Assembly (NCBI RefSeq): GCF_003722075.1
Contig: NZ_RDSK01000012.1
Coordinates: 62,001 to 126,000, forward strand
Direction of reading: 5' to 3'
Length of the DNA stretch: 64,000 nucleotides
Source: Methanohalophilus sp. RSK
GTDB taxonomy: Archaea; Halobacteriota; Methanosarcinia; Methanosarcinales; Methanosarcinaceae
Shown: positions 16,191 through 25,586 of the stretch, piece after piece
Layout of the letters: each line of letters begins with the position of its first letter
Position numbering within the stretch: position 1 is the stretch's first letter
The notes under the pieces: generated by a model
Database searches by the model: none
Told to the model about the DNA's origin: nothing
Seen by the model: the letters and a program-made list of their open reading frames with translations, nothing else
Translations under genes and position numbers: made by a program

Positions 16191-17345
16191 TTAATGGGAA
16201 TCGCTTTTGTAAGATTCAACCCCCAGAATACCAGCAATCTCCAATCCTTCACTGCCAAGTTCAGAAAGACGGTTGAAAATTTCACTGCGATCCACGTATT
16301 TTTCTGTGCGTGTTCCATCTTCTTGCTCGATCTTTATGGTAATTTCACCTTTCACATATCCTCTTTCACGACATTGGGTTATAATGTCTGAATACTGTTC
16401 TGCAACGGCCTTTAAGCAGTCAAATATCTCGTTACTGAAAATGGCATTCTCATCCCCGGCCATCAAATTGACAAGTTTGCGGGAAGCAATGTTGTACCGG
16501 GCAAATTCCACAAGGTTATTGACAAGTGAATCTATCTCTTCGAGGGTTATTGATTTAAAAAGCGCAGGATCGGCAGTAATATCAGTATCATCAAAAATCA
16601 CGGAATACTCATCGCCGTCTGAAATGATCATCAGAGAATGGTCTGCCTTTTTATTGCTGAAAGAGACTTCCACGTACTCATTGCCATCATATTCAAACGA
16701 TTTCAGTAAATACTCGGACAGGTCTTCCATTTTGATCTTTTTTTCCTTGGATATTAATCCGGCACGTGCCCAAGTAGGGATAAAAAGGGTATCAATCAAA
16801 TCTTTTATCGCAACAGAAGACCTGTTATAGCTTAATTCAAAGAAAGATTGCATAGACCCCAGGGTTGTGATCTTCTTGCCGGTTAAATGGCCATTTTCAG
16901 CTTCCATGGAATAGCTTTCATGAGAACCATAAATTCCGCCTTCAAAAAGAGGATTCAACATAGAAAGGACCTGACTGCCAATAGAATTCATGAATTTGTT
17001 ATAGTCATTTCTTTCCTTTTCTATAGAGATGTTTACCTGTTCCAAACCTTCATGTGCAGCTCTGTCACAGGCTTCCAGGACTGATTTTTTATATTCATCC
17101 AGGTATTGGCCGGCAAAATCAGAATTAAGGGATTTGACACATTCCATAGTTTTATCATTGGAACTGTTCAGTTCCTCCAGTGCCTTCTCCAGAGAATCGA
17201 TATTTTTGCGATAGTTTTCATTTTTTTCAATCGCTTCCTTTTCTACAGGAAGAACTTTGGAACAGGCATCTACAAAGTTCTTTAAATCCTCAATGAAATC
17301 CCGCTGTACAGGCAGATCAGTAGAATCCTGAAATGTATATTTCAT
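16191..17345 (-). CDS. Hypothetical protein with coiled-coil N-terminal half
   Basis: 384-residue soluble protein that I do not recognise. The first 150 residues are rich in Glu, Lys and Asn and predicted helical/coiled-coil (KNIDSLEKALEELNSSNDKT, QVNISIEKERNDYNKFM). The second half has alternating strands and helices (YVEVSFSNKKADHSLMIISD, EITIKIEQEDGTRTEKYVD). No signal peptide or membrane helix is seen. GGGGG stands before ATG 17345. It lies alone between the convergent PII-like gene and tyrS. Comparison with other Methanosarcinaceae would show whether it is lineage-specific. Confidence 0.6.
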   Translation of the reverse strand: MKYTFQDSTDLPVQRDFIEDLKNFVDACSKVLPVEKEAIEKNENYRKNIDSLEKALEELNSSNDKTMECVKSLNSDFAGQYLDEYKKSVLEACDRAAHEGLEQVNISIEKERNDYNKFMNSIGSQVLSMLNPLFEGGIYGSHESYSMEAENGHLTGKKITTLGSMQSFFELSYNRSSVAIKDLIDTLFIPTWARAGLISKEKKIKMEDLSEYLLKSFEYDGNEYVEVSFSNKKADHSLMIISDGDEYSVIFDDTDITADPALFKSITLEEIDSLVNNLVEFARYNIASRKLVNLMAGDENAIFSNEIFDCLKAVAEQYSDIITQCRERGYVKGEITIKIEQEDGTRTEKYVDRSEIFNRLSELGSEGLEIAGILGVESYKSDSH

Positions 17346-17404
17346 GTTTCCCCCAGTTTAATGCTAAATATCTGCCTGCAAACATTATATATGTTATTGT
17401 GGGA

Positions 17405-18358
17405 TTACAGGAGAACTTCCCTGACAGGTGCAAGTAACAGGCCCATGTATTTTACAGCACCATTTTTAAGATCCATTGGGTGCAGGGTTCCGTCTTCAAA
17501 GATCTTTTCAAGTTCCTCGTAACCATTGCATGTAAGATTGCCGCCAAATTTTTCAGGCCTTTCGAACACTATTTCTTCATAACGGGGTAATATATGGTAG
17601 CGGAAGAGCTGTAATACAGGATTATCGACTATCTCCCCAGCAGGACAGAAAGCTTTTTTCATCTTTTTCTTGATGGCTGCTTCATCATCATCCACTGAAA
17701 TGTAATTGCCCTTGGAAGAAGCCATTTTATCGCCGTCAAGTCCCAGCAGGATTGGAGTATGGAGACATGTCGGTGCCTTGTAGCCCATTCCAGGCAGTCC
17801 TTCACGGGCAAGCATGTGAATCTTACGCTGGTCGATACCACCCACAGCTACATCAACATCAAGCATAGCAATATCAATGGCCTGCATTATCGGATAGACC
17901 ATCTGGGAAACCCGCGGATCATCCATTGTTCTTCCGACCTCATCCATACTGCGGCGAGCCCTGTTCAGGGAAGTGGTACAGGTGAGTTTGAGTACATTGA
18001 GCATATATTCCTCACCCAGCTGGAAATCCGATCCATAAACAAAATTGGTTTTATCGGGATCAAGTCCCAGTGCAAGGAAGCATCTTCTGTTGTAATCAGC
18101 AATTTGTTTTACTTCTTCCATAGTACCTTTTTGATTCAGGAAAGCGTGTACATCTGCAAGGAGTACCGTGATATTGAAGCCGGCCTTCTGAAGGTCGATC
18201 AATTTGTTTACGGTAAGCACATGGCCCATATGTATCTTACCGCTTGGTTCGTAACCGGTGTAGGCAGAAGGCTCTGCTTTTGCTTCCATCAGTTCATCCA
18301 GTTCCTTCTCTGTAACAATTTCCTGAGCATTCCTTTTAACAAGATCTATTCTGTCCAT
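17405..18358 (-). CDS. tyrS: Tyrosyl-tRNA synthetase
   Basis: 317-residue class I synthetase of the short archaeal/eukaryotic type, which charges tRNA-Tyr. The HIGH-type motif is HMGH within GYEPSGKIHMGHVL (about residue 42), and the KMSKS-type motif is KMASSKGNYIS (about residue 211). Tyrosine-binding marks are YTGYEPSG and PIMQAIDIAMLDVDVAVGG with QRK. Length is normal for the archaeal form, which lacks the bacterial S4 domain. GGTGA lies before ATG 18358. Confidence 0.95.
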   Translation of the reverse strand: MDRIDLVKRNAQEIVTEKELDELMEAKAEPSAYTGYEPSGKIHMGHVLTVNKLIDLQKAGFNITVLLADVHAFLNQKGTMEEVKQIADYNRRCFLALGLDPDKTNFVYGSDFQLGEEYMLNVLKLTCTTSLNRARRSMDEVGRTMDDPRVSQMVYPIMQAIDIAMLDVDVAVGGIDQRKIHMLAREGLPGMGYKAPTCLHTPILLGLDGDKMASSKGNYISVDDDEAAIKKKMKKAFCPAGEIVDNPVLQLFRYHILPRYEEIVFERPEKFGGNLTCNGYEELEKIFEDGTLHPMDLKNGAVKYMGLLLAPVREVLL

Positions 18359-18417
18359 GGAGTCACCGCATAAGATAATTTAACTGATAATAAGGTCAAT
18401 AATTGTGCAATCTCTAT

Positions 18418-19149
18418 TCAATCCAGAGATATATGTCTTTTGAGGAAATTATCTCCCTCTGCTGTACTGAAAAGAGGCAAATCCCAATCCTGGGAGATAC
18501 GTGAACGTGTGGAACGTGTCTTTTCCTCCAGAAGAGGATTATATCCTTCTATTGGATATTTTTCCCTGTATACAGCCACACCTCGCCTTTGCCATGCAGG
18601 TTTCTTTGCCAGATTTGTGCCTCTTTCAAACATCATCTCATGTATGTCCTGTGATTTTTTGCCATGCATGACTGAAGCTGCACTCTTTCTGTCCATACCT
18701 TCCTCGACAAGAGTGTAATAACCATAAGAACTAACAAAATTGCGCCAGGCTTCCTGTTGTCGCCACTGCATATATTCATTAAAATGGTCATTGCATACAG
18801 GAATCACGCGACAGTCAAAAGCCACAGGTTCCGCAATTCCTGAAAAAAGGGTAAAAGCGCTGCTCAAAAATGAAGGCACAACCGAATCCAGTTTCTCCAC
18901 TCTTCTGTCAAAGGGCAAATCAGTGAATACAATGCTTGCCTCATCAGAAAAAGTGTATGCAAAAACCGGGTTCATGTTGCTTTTTTTGAAAAACAACTCT
19001 ATTGAATCGGCCATACAGGTGGCAAAGAAAAGATCATAGGGTTTTTCAAACCCTTCTTTTTTCAGGGTACGCTGGAAGTTCCTGCCATCTACGCGAAGAA
19101 TTACCGGAGATACACAACGCAAATCTGCATAGATCTCTCGCTCTTTCAT
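18418..19149 (-). CDS. thg1: tRNA(His) guanylyltransferase (Thg1-like)
   Basis: 243-residue Thg1 family protein, which adds nucleotides 3'-5' to tRNA 5' ends. The metal-binding palm motif is LRVDGRNFQR near residue 20, the second acidic strand is AYTFSDEASIVF, and HFNEYMQWRQQEAWRNF follows; the C-terminal half is the usual archaeal length. The homologue in Methanosarcina acetivorans is known to contain pyrrolysine, but here the frame has no TAG. It lies between tyrS and a PRC-barrel gene, all on the minus strand. Confidence 0.9.
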   Translation of the reverse strand: MKEREIYADLRCVSPVILRVDGRNFQRTLKKEGFEKPYDLFFATCMADSIELFFKKSNMNPVFAYTFSDEASIVFTDLPFDRRVEKLDSVVPSFLSSAFTLFSGIAEPVAFDCRVIPVCNDHFNEYMQWRQQEAWRNFVSSYGYYTLVEEGMDRKSAASVMHGKKSQDIHEMMFERGTNLAKKPAWQRRGVAVYREKYPIEGYNPLLEEKTRSTRSRISQDWDLPLFSTAEGDNFLKRHISLD

Positions 19150-19156
19150 GAGATGA

Positions 19157-19420
19157 TCAGTCTTCTACTTGCTCTTTTTTCCTGAATTTGCTGACAACAT
19201 CCCTGATAAGAACAATGTCCCCGCTTGTGACTACCCATCGATAGGGAATTATGACACCCCTTGTAGGCACATCGAAAAAATCACGACTGATGCCGGAAAG
19301 AGCAAGACCACTTATTACTCCCTCGTCCACGTTCATTACAAGATCGTCAACTTTACCCACATAAGTACCGAGGTTGGTATATACGTTTAACCCAAAGAGT
19401 GATGTAATATCTGCGCGCAT
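19157..19420 (-). CDS. PRC-barrel domain protein
   Basis: 87-residue protein made of one PRC-barrel domain (ITSLFGLNVYTNLGTYVGKV, then DVPTRGVIIPYRWVVTSGDIVLI). Archaeal stand-alone PRC-barrels are related to RimM and photosynthetic reaction centre H domains; some act in cell division (CdpB-like) or RNA processing. Which role applies here cannot be told. GGGG stands before ATG 19420. The thg1 gene follows seven bases downstream and is probably co-transcribed. Confidence 0.8.
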   Translation of the reverse strand: MRADITSLFGLNVYTNLGTYVGKVDDLVMNVDEGVISGLALSGISRDFFDVPTRGVIIPYRWVVTSGDIVLIRDVVSKFRKKEQVED

Positions 19421-19558
19421 GTTATCCCCTGTTATAGTTGTATATTGTATAAGAATTTACGTTGGTCATATATATAAATACATTTTCTTAAATGATATAT
19501 ATTCTGGCAAATTTAATTACATGAGCTGAATCCATCATATAAAATATTGGTGACATTA

Positions 19559-20323
19559 ATGCTTACAAGTACTTATATTCATATCCCGGGCATCGGGAAA
19601 GGAACCGAGAGGAAGATATGGTCCGGTGGAATTACCACATGGAATGATTTCCTGCAGAATAAAAGCGCAATAAGCCTCCCGGGTTCCAAAAAAGATAAAA
19701 TTGCAATGGAAATTGAAAACTCCATCGAAAAACTTGAGATACGCGATATTCCTTATTTTGCAAAATCGATACCTACAGCCGAACACTGGAGAGGATTCCG
19801 TAATTTTTCGGACTCTGTAGCCTACGTAGATATTGAAACCACAGGGCTTTCACCTTCATCCTCTAAAATAACTGTCATCGGGGTTTATGATGGAAAAGAT
19901 GTGAAAAGTTTCGTGCGGGGCATAAATCTGGAAGAAATAGTACAGGAGATGGAACAATACGATTTCCTGGTGACTTTCAATGGTGCGCGTTTTGACCTGC
20001 CTTTCATACAGCGAGAGTTTCCACAGATCACAATGGAACAAATGCATACCGATCTTATGTACCCTTTAAGGAGAATAGGGTTGAAAGGCGGACTCAAAAA
20101 TATAGAGCATATGCTGGGAATCAACCGCTCCGAAGAAACTGAAGGTATGGACGGTTTTGAAGCCGTGCGCCTGTGGAAGGAATATGAAAAGGGAAATGAG
20201 GAAGCCCTGGATTTGCTTCTTGAATACAACCGAGAAGATATAGTGAATCTGGAAACTATCCTGGAGATTACATATGACAGGTTCGTTGAACACTGCTTTC
20301 AGGGGTGTACACCACAGAAATGA
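19559..20323 (+). CDS. RNase H-like DEDD 3'-5' exonuclease (YprB type)
   Basis: 254-residue nuclease. It opens with a helix-hairpin-helix-like segment (HIPGIGKGTERKIW), followed by a DEDD exonuclease domain: ExoI motif YVDIETTGLSP (about residue 85), ExoII FLVTFNGARFDLPFIQ and ExoIII EYNREDIVNLETI. This corresponds to the RNase_H_2/YprB family, thought to trim DNA or RNA. I chose ATG 19559, with GGTGA five bases upstream; in-frame TTG/GTG codons just before are weaker. The stop overlaps the ATG of uvrC, linking the two in one repair operon. Confidence 0.8.
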   Translation: MLTSTYIHIPGIGKGTERKIWSGGITTWNDFLQNKSAISLPGSKKDKIAMEIENSIEKLEIRDIPYFAKSIPTAEHWRGFRNFSDSVAYVDIETTGLSPSSSKITVIGVYDGKDVKSFVRGINLEEIVQEMEQYDFLVTFNGARFDLPFIQREFPQITMEQMHTDLMYPLRRIGLKGGLKNIEHMLGINRSEETEGMDGFEAVRLWKEYEKGNEEALDLLLEYNREDIVNLETILEITYDRFVEHCFQGCTPQK

Positions 20324-22134
20324 GTGAAAATGTTGTGCCGGGACATCCGGACATATCGGATTTTCCCCACATGCCCGGCGTATACCTGATGAAGGACGCA
20401 AATGATACCATTATCTACATCGGTAAAGCCAGGGACCTGAAGAAAAGGGTCAGCCAGTACTTCCAGGCTGACAAAAACAAGAGTCCAAAAACAAAGGTCC
20501 TTGTTAGCAAGATCAGGGATATCGAATACATAGTTACATCCACAGAAGTTGAAGCCCTTATCCTGGAAGCCAACCTGATCAAAAAGAACAGGCCCCGGTA
20601 CAATATCAGTCTGAAAGACGATAAACGGTATCCCTATGTGAAGGTAACCATCAATTCCAGATACCCGCGCATATACCTGGTCAGACGCAGGTTAATGGAT
20701 GATGCTGTCTATTTTGGACCATACACCAGTGTAAAGCCGGTGCGCACTACCCTTGACCTGATATCCCAGATATTCAAAATCCGCAGGTGTCACGGCAATC
20801 CCACACAGAAGAAAAGGCCCTGCCTGAACTATCATATAAATCGTTGCATGGGACCCTGTACAGGAGATGTTGATGCGGAAGAATACAGGGATAATGTGAA
20901 AGCGGCAGTAAAGTACCTCAGGGGGGACACCGGTGACCTGCTGGGCAAACTCAGACAGCAAATGCAGGAATACGCAGAAAAGCAGCGATATGAGGCAGCT
21001 TCGGTTATCCGGGACCAGATTGAAGGTTTAAAAGAACTTGCAAAACAGCAAAGGACAACCGCAGGGGTCGATGACAGGGATGTTATCGGGTTGCATGTGG
21101 ATGAGAAGGACATTTATGTGCAGCTCTTCTACGTGAGAAACGGCAGCATGGTGGGACGGGCGGATTTTGAACTGAACCGGGGGAAAAGTACGTCCTCTGA
21201 AATTATTGCCGAATTCATTAAGCAATACTATCAGGATTCCCCTGTACCTCCCGAAATTGTTGTACCGGAAATGCCTCCGGAGGAAGAAGTAATCCTGAAA
21301 TGGCTGTCTGAAAAGGCTGGCAGGAAAGTTACCCTGAACATTCCCAAAATAGGAGAAAAGAAAAAACTCTTTGATATGGCGATGAAAAATGCCACAATGG
21401 CCGGGGAGCGGGCAAACACGGAGAAAGCAAAAAAGGAAGGGACATTGAAAGGGCTCGGGACGCTGCAGGAAAAACTGGGAATTGGTACCCTGCCCCGACA
21501 TATAGAAGGTTTTGACATATCCAATATATCAGGAACCGATCCGGTAGCTTCGATGGTGGTTTTCAAAAATGGTACACCTTCAAAAGCGGATTACAGGCAT
21601 TACAATATCAAAAGTGTTGAAGGAATTGATGATTTTGCCATGATGGCCGAAGCTGTCGACAGGCGATACTCCCGCATGAAAGAAAATAAACAAGCCATGC
21701 CGGACCTCATACTTATAGACGGAGGAGAAGGCCAGATCAACGCCGCAAGCCGGGAATTACAAAAACTGCAGATGAATATACCGATAATCGGCCTTGCCAA
21801 AAAATTTGAGCATATAATTTTTCCAGACACACATCCCCGTAAACTGCTGATTCTGCCAAAAAAATCCCCTGCACTAAAAATACTCATGCAGGTAAGGGAC
21901 GAAGCACACAGGTTTGCAGTGGCTTCCCACAGGAAAAGAAGGTCAGCAAGACTTTCCCATTCCGAACTGGATGGGATTGAAGGAATCGGGGAAAAGAAAA
22001 AGAAAGAACTTCTGCAATATTTCGGTTCTGTGGAAAAGGTCAGGCAGGCTGATGAAAAAGAGATCGCAGGAGTTGAGGGAATCGGAAAAGCACTTGCAAG
22101 GCGTATTGCCGAAAAACTCAGGGAACAAAAGTGA
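20320..22134 (+). CDS. uvrC: Excinuclease ABC subunit C
   Basis: 604-residue UvrC, the double-incision nuclease of bacterial-type nucleotide excision repair. It has the GIY-YIG domain (PGVYLMKD...IIYIGKARDLKKRV, residues about 20-45), the cysteine cluster region CHGNPTQKKRPCLNYHINRCMG, a UVR segment binding UvrB, an RNase H-like endonuclease domain (HIEGFDISNISGTDPVASMV, LILIDGGEGQINAA) and a C-terminal double helix-hairpin-helix (IEGIGEKKKKELL, VEGIGKALARRI). Length and domains are complete. UvrABC is of bacterial origin and known in methanogens; uvrA and uvrB are not in this window. Confidence 0.95.
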   Translation: MSENVVPGHPDISDFPHMPGVYLMKDANDTIIYIGKARDLKKRVSQYFQADKNKSPKTKVLVSKIRDIEYIVTSTEVEALILEANLIKKNRPRYNISLKDDKRYPYVKVTINSRYPRIYLVRRRLMDDAVYFGPYTSVKPVRTTLDLISQIFKIRRCHGNPTQKKRPCLNYHINRCMGPCTGDVDAEEYRDNVKAAVKYLRGDTGDLLGKLRQQMQEYAEKQRYEAASVIRDQIEGLKELAKQQRTTAGVDDRDVIGLHVDEKDIYVQLFYVRNGSMVGRADFELNRGKSTSSEIIAEFIKQYYQDSPVPPEIVVPEMPPEEEVILKWLSEKAGRKVTLNIPKIGEKKKLFDMAMKNATMAGERANTEKAKKEGTLKGLGTLQEKLGIGTLPRHIEGFDISNISGTDPVASMVVFKNGTPSKADYRHYNIKSVEGIDDFAMMAEAVDRRYSRMKENKQAMPDLILIDGGEGQINAASRELQKLQMNIPIIGLAKKFEHIIFPDTHPRKLLILPKKSPALKILMQVRDEAHRFAVASHRKRRSARLSHSELDGIEGIGEKKKKELLQYFGSVEKVRQADEKEIAGVEGIGKALARRIAEKLREQK

Positions 22135-22189
22135 GCACGACAGCTATATAAAAAATACTGTAGTAGTTTACTGTAAGGGGGATTAGATA

Positions 22190-22615
22190 ATGAGTTACAA
22201 CAAGATGCTTATTTCCATTGACGGTTCCGGTTATTCGGAACAGGTGCTTGAAGCAGGGATGGAAATTGCAAAGGGTTTGGATAGTCGTGTTTACATTGTT
22301 TATGTGGTACATCCCGGTTCATCCCTTCTGCCAAATCCTGATTCCTGGAGTCCTTCTCGCCGGGTGCTGGAGGAGATGGGCAAAGATGCATTCAGGAAGG
22401 CAATGGCTATTGCGAAAGATAAGGGTTTGTCCTGCGAGACAAAAATGCTGGAAGGATACCCGTCAGATAAGATTATGGATTTTGCTGAACGAAAGAATGT
22501 CGATATGATCGTCATTGGTTCCAAAGGTCGGCAGAGTACCAAAAAATTCCTGCTTGGCGGCGTTGCGGAGAAAGTCATACGCAATTCCAAAAAACCTGTA
22601 TACGTGGTCCGTTGA
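22190..22615 (+). CDS. Universal stress protein (UspA family)
   Basis: 141-residue single-domain USP. It starts MLISIDGSGYSEQVLEAGMEIAKGLD and ends with the ATP-binding signature MIVIGSKGRQSTKKFLLGGVAEKVIRNSKKPVYVVR, whose G-2x-G-9x-G(S/T) pattern is intact. The protein probably binds ATP and takes part in stress adaptation; its exact role is unknown. A TATA-like CTATATAA lies about 42 bases before ATG 22190, and AAGGGGG is the ribosome-binding site. Confidence 0.9.
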   Translation: MSYNKMLISIDGSGYSEQVLEAGMEIAKGLDSRVYIVYVVHPGSSLLPNPDSWSPSRRVLEEMGKDAFRKAMAIAKDKGLSCETKMLEGYPSDKIMDFAERKNVDMIVIGSKGRQSTKKFLLGGVAEKVIRNSKKPVYVVR

Positions 22616-22657
22616 AAATATTCTTAAATACTATGCCTGCGCGGTTAGTTTCAGGTG

Positions 22658-23362
22658 ATGCAGATAGCATTGATAAGTAAAGAGCTCGCACAGGCCAGAT
22701 CGGACCTTTCTGCTGTAGAGGCATATCCTTTTGAAGAACTGGTTGATATAATCAAAGATGTGGGTTTTGAATGCAGCAGGTGCACACGCTGTTGCACCCG
22801 CGACTACAATGATCATGTTTTCCTGCTGGAGAAGGATGTTGAGAGAATCGAGAGGGTCGATCCTTCAAAAATTACACCTGCGCCTTATTTCGATTACTGT
22901 GATAACAAGGGCAATTTCTATGTACAGGGATATGCCCTGACCTACAAGGATGACGGGACCTGTGCTTTCCTGGGAGAAGATGGGCTGTGTACCATATACA
23001 AACAGAGGCCCTCAATATGCAGCATATATCCGTATATGCTCAATCGCGAACCCGACAGGAGGGGCAAGCTCCTGTGGAGACATGTGGCAGGCCTGAACGA
23101 GCACGGTTACTATCACTGTGAAATGACTGAGAAGGATGCCATGCAAATGGCAAAAGATGTGGGTGAATATGAAACCGGCTTCCTGCAGCACCGAATAGAT
23201 TTCCTTACTACCTTGCTCTCCTACTTCAGGGAAAACAAGCTTAAACCTTCCCAGAGACAGTACGAAAGACAGATGAAAAAATACAATTCAGGGAAAGAAA
23301 TTGTCGTTAACGTGTACCACTGCGGACAATTTCATACTCATCATCTTGCAGATAAAAGTTAA
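22658..23362 (+). CDS. YkgJ-type cysteine-cluster protein (Fe-S or zinc binding)
   Basis: 234-residue protein of the CxxCxxCC (YkgJ) family. The cysteine cluster is CSRCTRCC at about residue 47, and the second set is CAFLGEDGLCTIYKQRPSICSIYPY, which is diagnostic. The family is thought to bind an iron-sulfur cluster or zinc; its reaction is unknown. An adjacent GTG at 22655 could also serve as start. The stop codon overlaps that of the converging radical SAM gene, so both genes are packed end to end. Confidence 0.82.
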   Translation: MQIALISKELAQARSDLSAVEAYPFEELVDIIKDVGFECSRCTRCCTRDYNDHVFLLEKDVERIERVDPSKITPAPYFDYCDNKGNFYVQGYALTYKDDGTCAFLGEDGLCTIYKQRPSICSIYPYMLNREPDRRGKLLWRHVAGLNEHGYYHCEMTEKDAMQMAKDVGEYETGFLQHRIDFLTTLLSYFRENKLKPSQRQYERQMKKYNSGKEIVVNVYHCGQFHTHHLADKS

Positions 23363-24462
23363 GCCCACTTTCCTGTCAATTTCCCATCCAGTGCCAGTTT
23401 ACCCAGAAGTTTATTTACATCCGGTTCAATCGGTGCAGGAACTATATTTTCATAAGGTGTCGAAGGCAGTGGGGTCAGGTAATGAGCTCGCACCTTGCCC
23501 CCTTTACTGATTATCCAGTTGATCATATCCAGGGTGATTCGCTGGTCCTCTTCGTTTTCACCGGGAAAACCGAATATGAAATCCACCATCGGCACTATGT
23601 TTTTGTCCACACAAAGCTCAACGGCATTAAAAATATCTTCACTGTTATGTCCCCTGCGAATTTGCCTGAGGATGCTATCACTGCCTGATTGGCCACCCAG
23701 ACTTATACTTTTGTTTGTGCAGTATTTATCCACCAGTTCCAGCGCATCCTCTGTAACGAATTCAGGACGCACTTCCGAGGGGAAAGTGCCAAAATAAATA
23801 GTCTTTCCCTCAAGTTCTGCAAGGGAGGCAAGTAATTTCTCAACTTTATCCAGCCTTGGATGAATCCCGTCACCTCCGTAGGCAAAAGCATTTGAAGAGG
23901 TGAATCTCAGGTCATTGTAACAGCATGCATAACGAACAATGGAATCAATACTTCGATGACGCATCTTGTGACCGAAAAGCCTGGGAGTCTGGCAATATTT
24001 ACAATTCCAGGGACATCCCCTGCTGATTTCTATTGGTGACCGGGGGCCATCACAGTCAAAACAGGGATAATCATCAAGATTTACCGGTTGCCGGGAGGGC
24101 GTGTACACAATACTACCGCCTTTTTTGTAGGCAATCCCGGCTACTTTTGAAACATCTCCCCCCATCTGCAGGGTATCCACAAGTTGTGGCAGGGTTTCTT
24201 CTCCTTCCCCGATTACCACATAATCAAAAAACCCAAGAGTTTCTTCCACTGAGCCTGACGGGTGCGGCCCTCCTGCTATATAGACAGAATCGGTTTTTGA
24301 AGAAGATACTTCCGTAAATATGCTTCTTTTTTGTGCGGTAGAAAAACTGTACACCATTATGCCGTCAACCGGATGCCGGGCAAAACCAGCATTTTCAAGC
24401 AAGGGATAAAGGGTCGCCAGACTGTATGAGTTCTTTCGATGCCATCGGAGATTTATATCCAC
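23359..24462 (-). CDS. B12-binding-like/radical SAM protein (MJ1487 family)
   Basis: 367-residue radical SAM enzyme. The cluster-binding motif is CPWNCKYCQ at about residue 148. Before it is a cobalamin-binding-like Rossmann region with the gate SVYIAGGPHPSGSVEETL and VIGEGEETLPQL. The C-terminal half includes FSLGGQ-type loops and DFIFGFPGENEEDQ. This fits the family typified by MJ_1487, of unknown reaction. The start is GTG 24462, with GGAAGTGA upstream. It is the last gene of a five-gene minus-strand cluster headed by the mevalonate-pathway decarboxylase. Confidence 0.8.
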   Translation of the reverse strand: MDINLRWHRKNSYSLATLYPLLENAGFARHPVDGIMVYSFSTAQKRSIFTEVSSSKTDSVYIAGGPHPSGSVEETLGFFDYVVIGEGEETLPQLVDTLQMGGDVSKVAGIAYKKGGSIVYTPSRQPVNLDDYPCFDCDGPRSPIEISRGCPWNCKYCQTPRLFGHKMRHRSIDSIVRYACCYNDLRFTSSNAFAYGGDGIHPRLDKVEKLLASLAELEGKTIYFGTFPSEVRPEFVTEDALELVDKYCTNKSISLGGQSGSDSILRQIRRGHNSEDIFNAVELCVDKNIVPMVDFIFGFPGENEEDQRITLDMINWIISKGGKVRAHYLTPLPSTPYENIVPAPIEPDVNKLLGKLALDGKLTGKWA

Positions 24463-24475
24463 TCAATTCACTTCC

Positions 24476-25585
24476 TTATACAGTAACTATAGTAAAAGGA
24501 ACCGGTGTGAAACACAACAGGCCCAGCACGAAAGTAACTATTCCCAGCAGCATCCTTTTGCCGCCAAGTTCGTGCCTGTCTTCCATTGGCCGGGGATGGC
24601 CTGCGGCAGCAAAAAGGAAGAGTAAAATCGCCCAGAAAAACCAGATTCCGGCATTTTGACCCATTACAGTACCTATATAAATGGCTATCAATCCGAGTAG
24701 AACCGGCATTGCTGAAGAAATGTATTTCGCTTTTTCACCAAGCATTGCACGCATGGCATGCCCCCCGTCCAGCTGACCCGAAGGTAGGAGGTTGAGCAAG
24801 GTGACAAACATTCCCACCCAGCCGGCAAAAGCCACAGGGTGAATGGTTTGGCCACTGGAACCCATTAACCATTGCAGGAAGGCAAATAGGGGAGGCATCT
24901 GCAAGTCTATCATAAGGGTGCCGGGTGCCTGAGAGAACTCCACAGGAGGTTGCATCAAACCTATGATCGTAACAATTACTGAGGCCACAAGCCCTACAAG
25001 GGGGCCTGAAACTGCCACATCAAACAAGGATATCCTGTCCGGTATCATTCCCTTGTGCTTGATAACCGCCCCCATTGTTCCGATTATGGAGGGAAAAGGA
25101 ATGAAATAGGGCAGGGAAGTTTGCATGCCGTGCCTGCGAGCTGCGAGGTAGTGTCCCATCTCATGTGAGCCCAACACACCCATTATAGCGATAGTAAAAG
25201 GCAAACCTTCAAAAGCAGAGAGCGGATCTGCAATTACATCCGCCCCAAACATGCTTGCACCTGCAAACATGGTTGTGAAAAAAGTGGCTATTGCCAGCAC
25301 AGCGTTTATCCATACTCTGTCTTTTCCTTGTTTGAAAGGAACCGCTGCAATTACCTCTTCACCTAACTTAGATTCAATAGCAAGGTTGTAACCTCTGGAG
25401 GCAAACTGAACTGTGAGGGATTCCTGTATAATCTTGCGGCTAACCCGTGGCATTCCATAGAAATAGACCGATCCAGCATGGTAGTTCACCTCATATACCC
25501 TGAAAAAAGGACTTACCTGAAGATACATCCAGTCAATAAGCTGTTTGACCTGAGGGTCTACTGAAGGTTTCCGTTTTAAGCCCAT
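24476..25585 (-). CDS. Site-2-protease-like M50 membrane metalloprotease
   Basis: 369-residue intramembrane protease. The zinc motif HEMGH is in LGSHEMGHYLAARRHG (about residue 145), and the third ligand region is NLLPSGQLDGGHAMRAML. Six or more helices surround these. An N-terminal soluble part (about 90 residues) precedes the membrane core. The start ATG 25585 has AAAGGA six bases before it and lies one base after the stop of the aconitase-X small-subunit gene; a start at 25615 would overlap that gene. It may regulate membrane or lipid functions; its link to isoprenoid synthesis is only by position. Confidence 0.85.
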   Translation of the reverse strand: MGLKRKPSVDPQVKQLIDWMYLQVSPFFRVYEVNYHAGSVYFYGMPRVSRKIIQESLTVQFASRGYNLAIESKLGEEVIAAVPFKQGKDRVWINAVLAIATFFTTMFAGASMFGADVIADPLSAFEGLPFTIAIMGVLGSHEMGHYLAARRHGMQTSLPYFIPFPSIIGTMGAVIKHKGMIPDRISLFDVAVSGPLVGLVASVIVTIIGLMQPPVEFSQAPGTLMIDLQMPPLFAFLQWLMGSSGQTIHPVAFAGWVGMFVTLLNLLPSGQLDGGHAMRAMLGEKAKYISSAMPVLLGLIAIYIGTVMGQNAGIWFFWAILLFLFAAAGHPRPMEDRHELGGKRMLLGIVTFVLGLLCFTPVPFTIVTV

Positions 25586-25586
25586 C

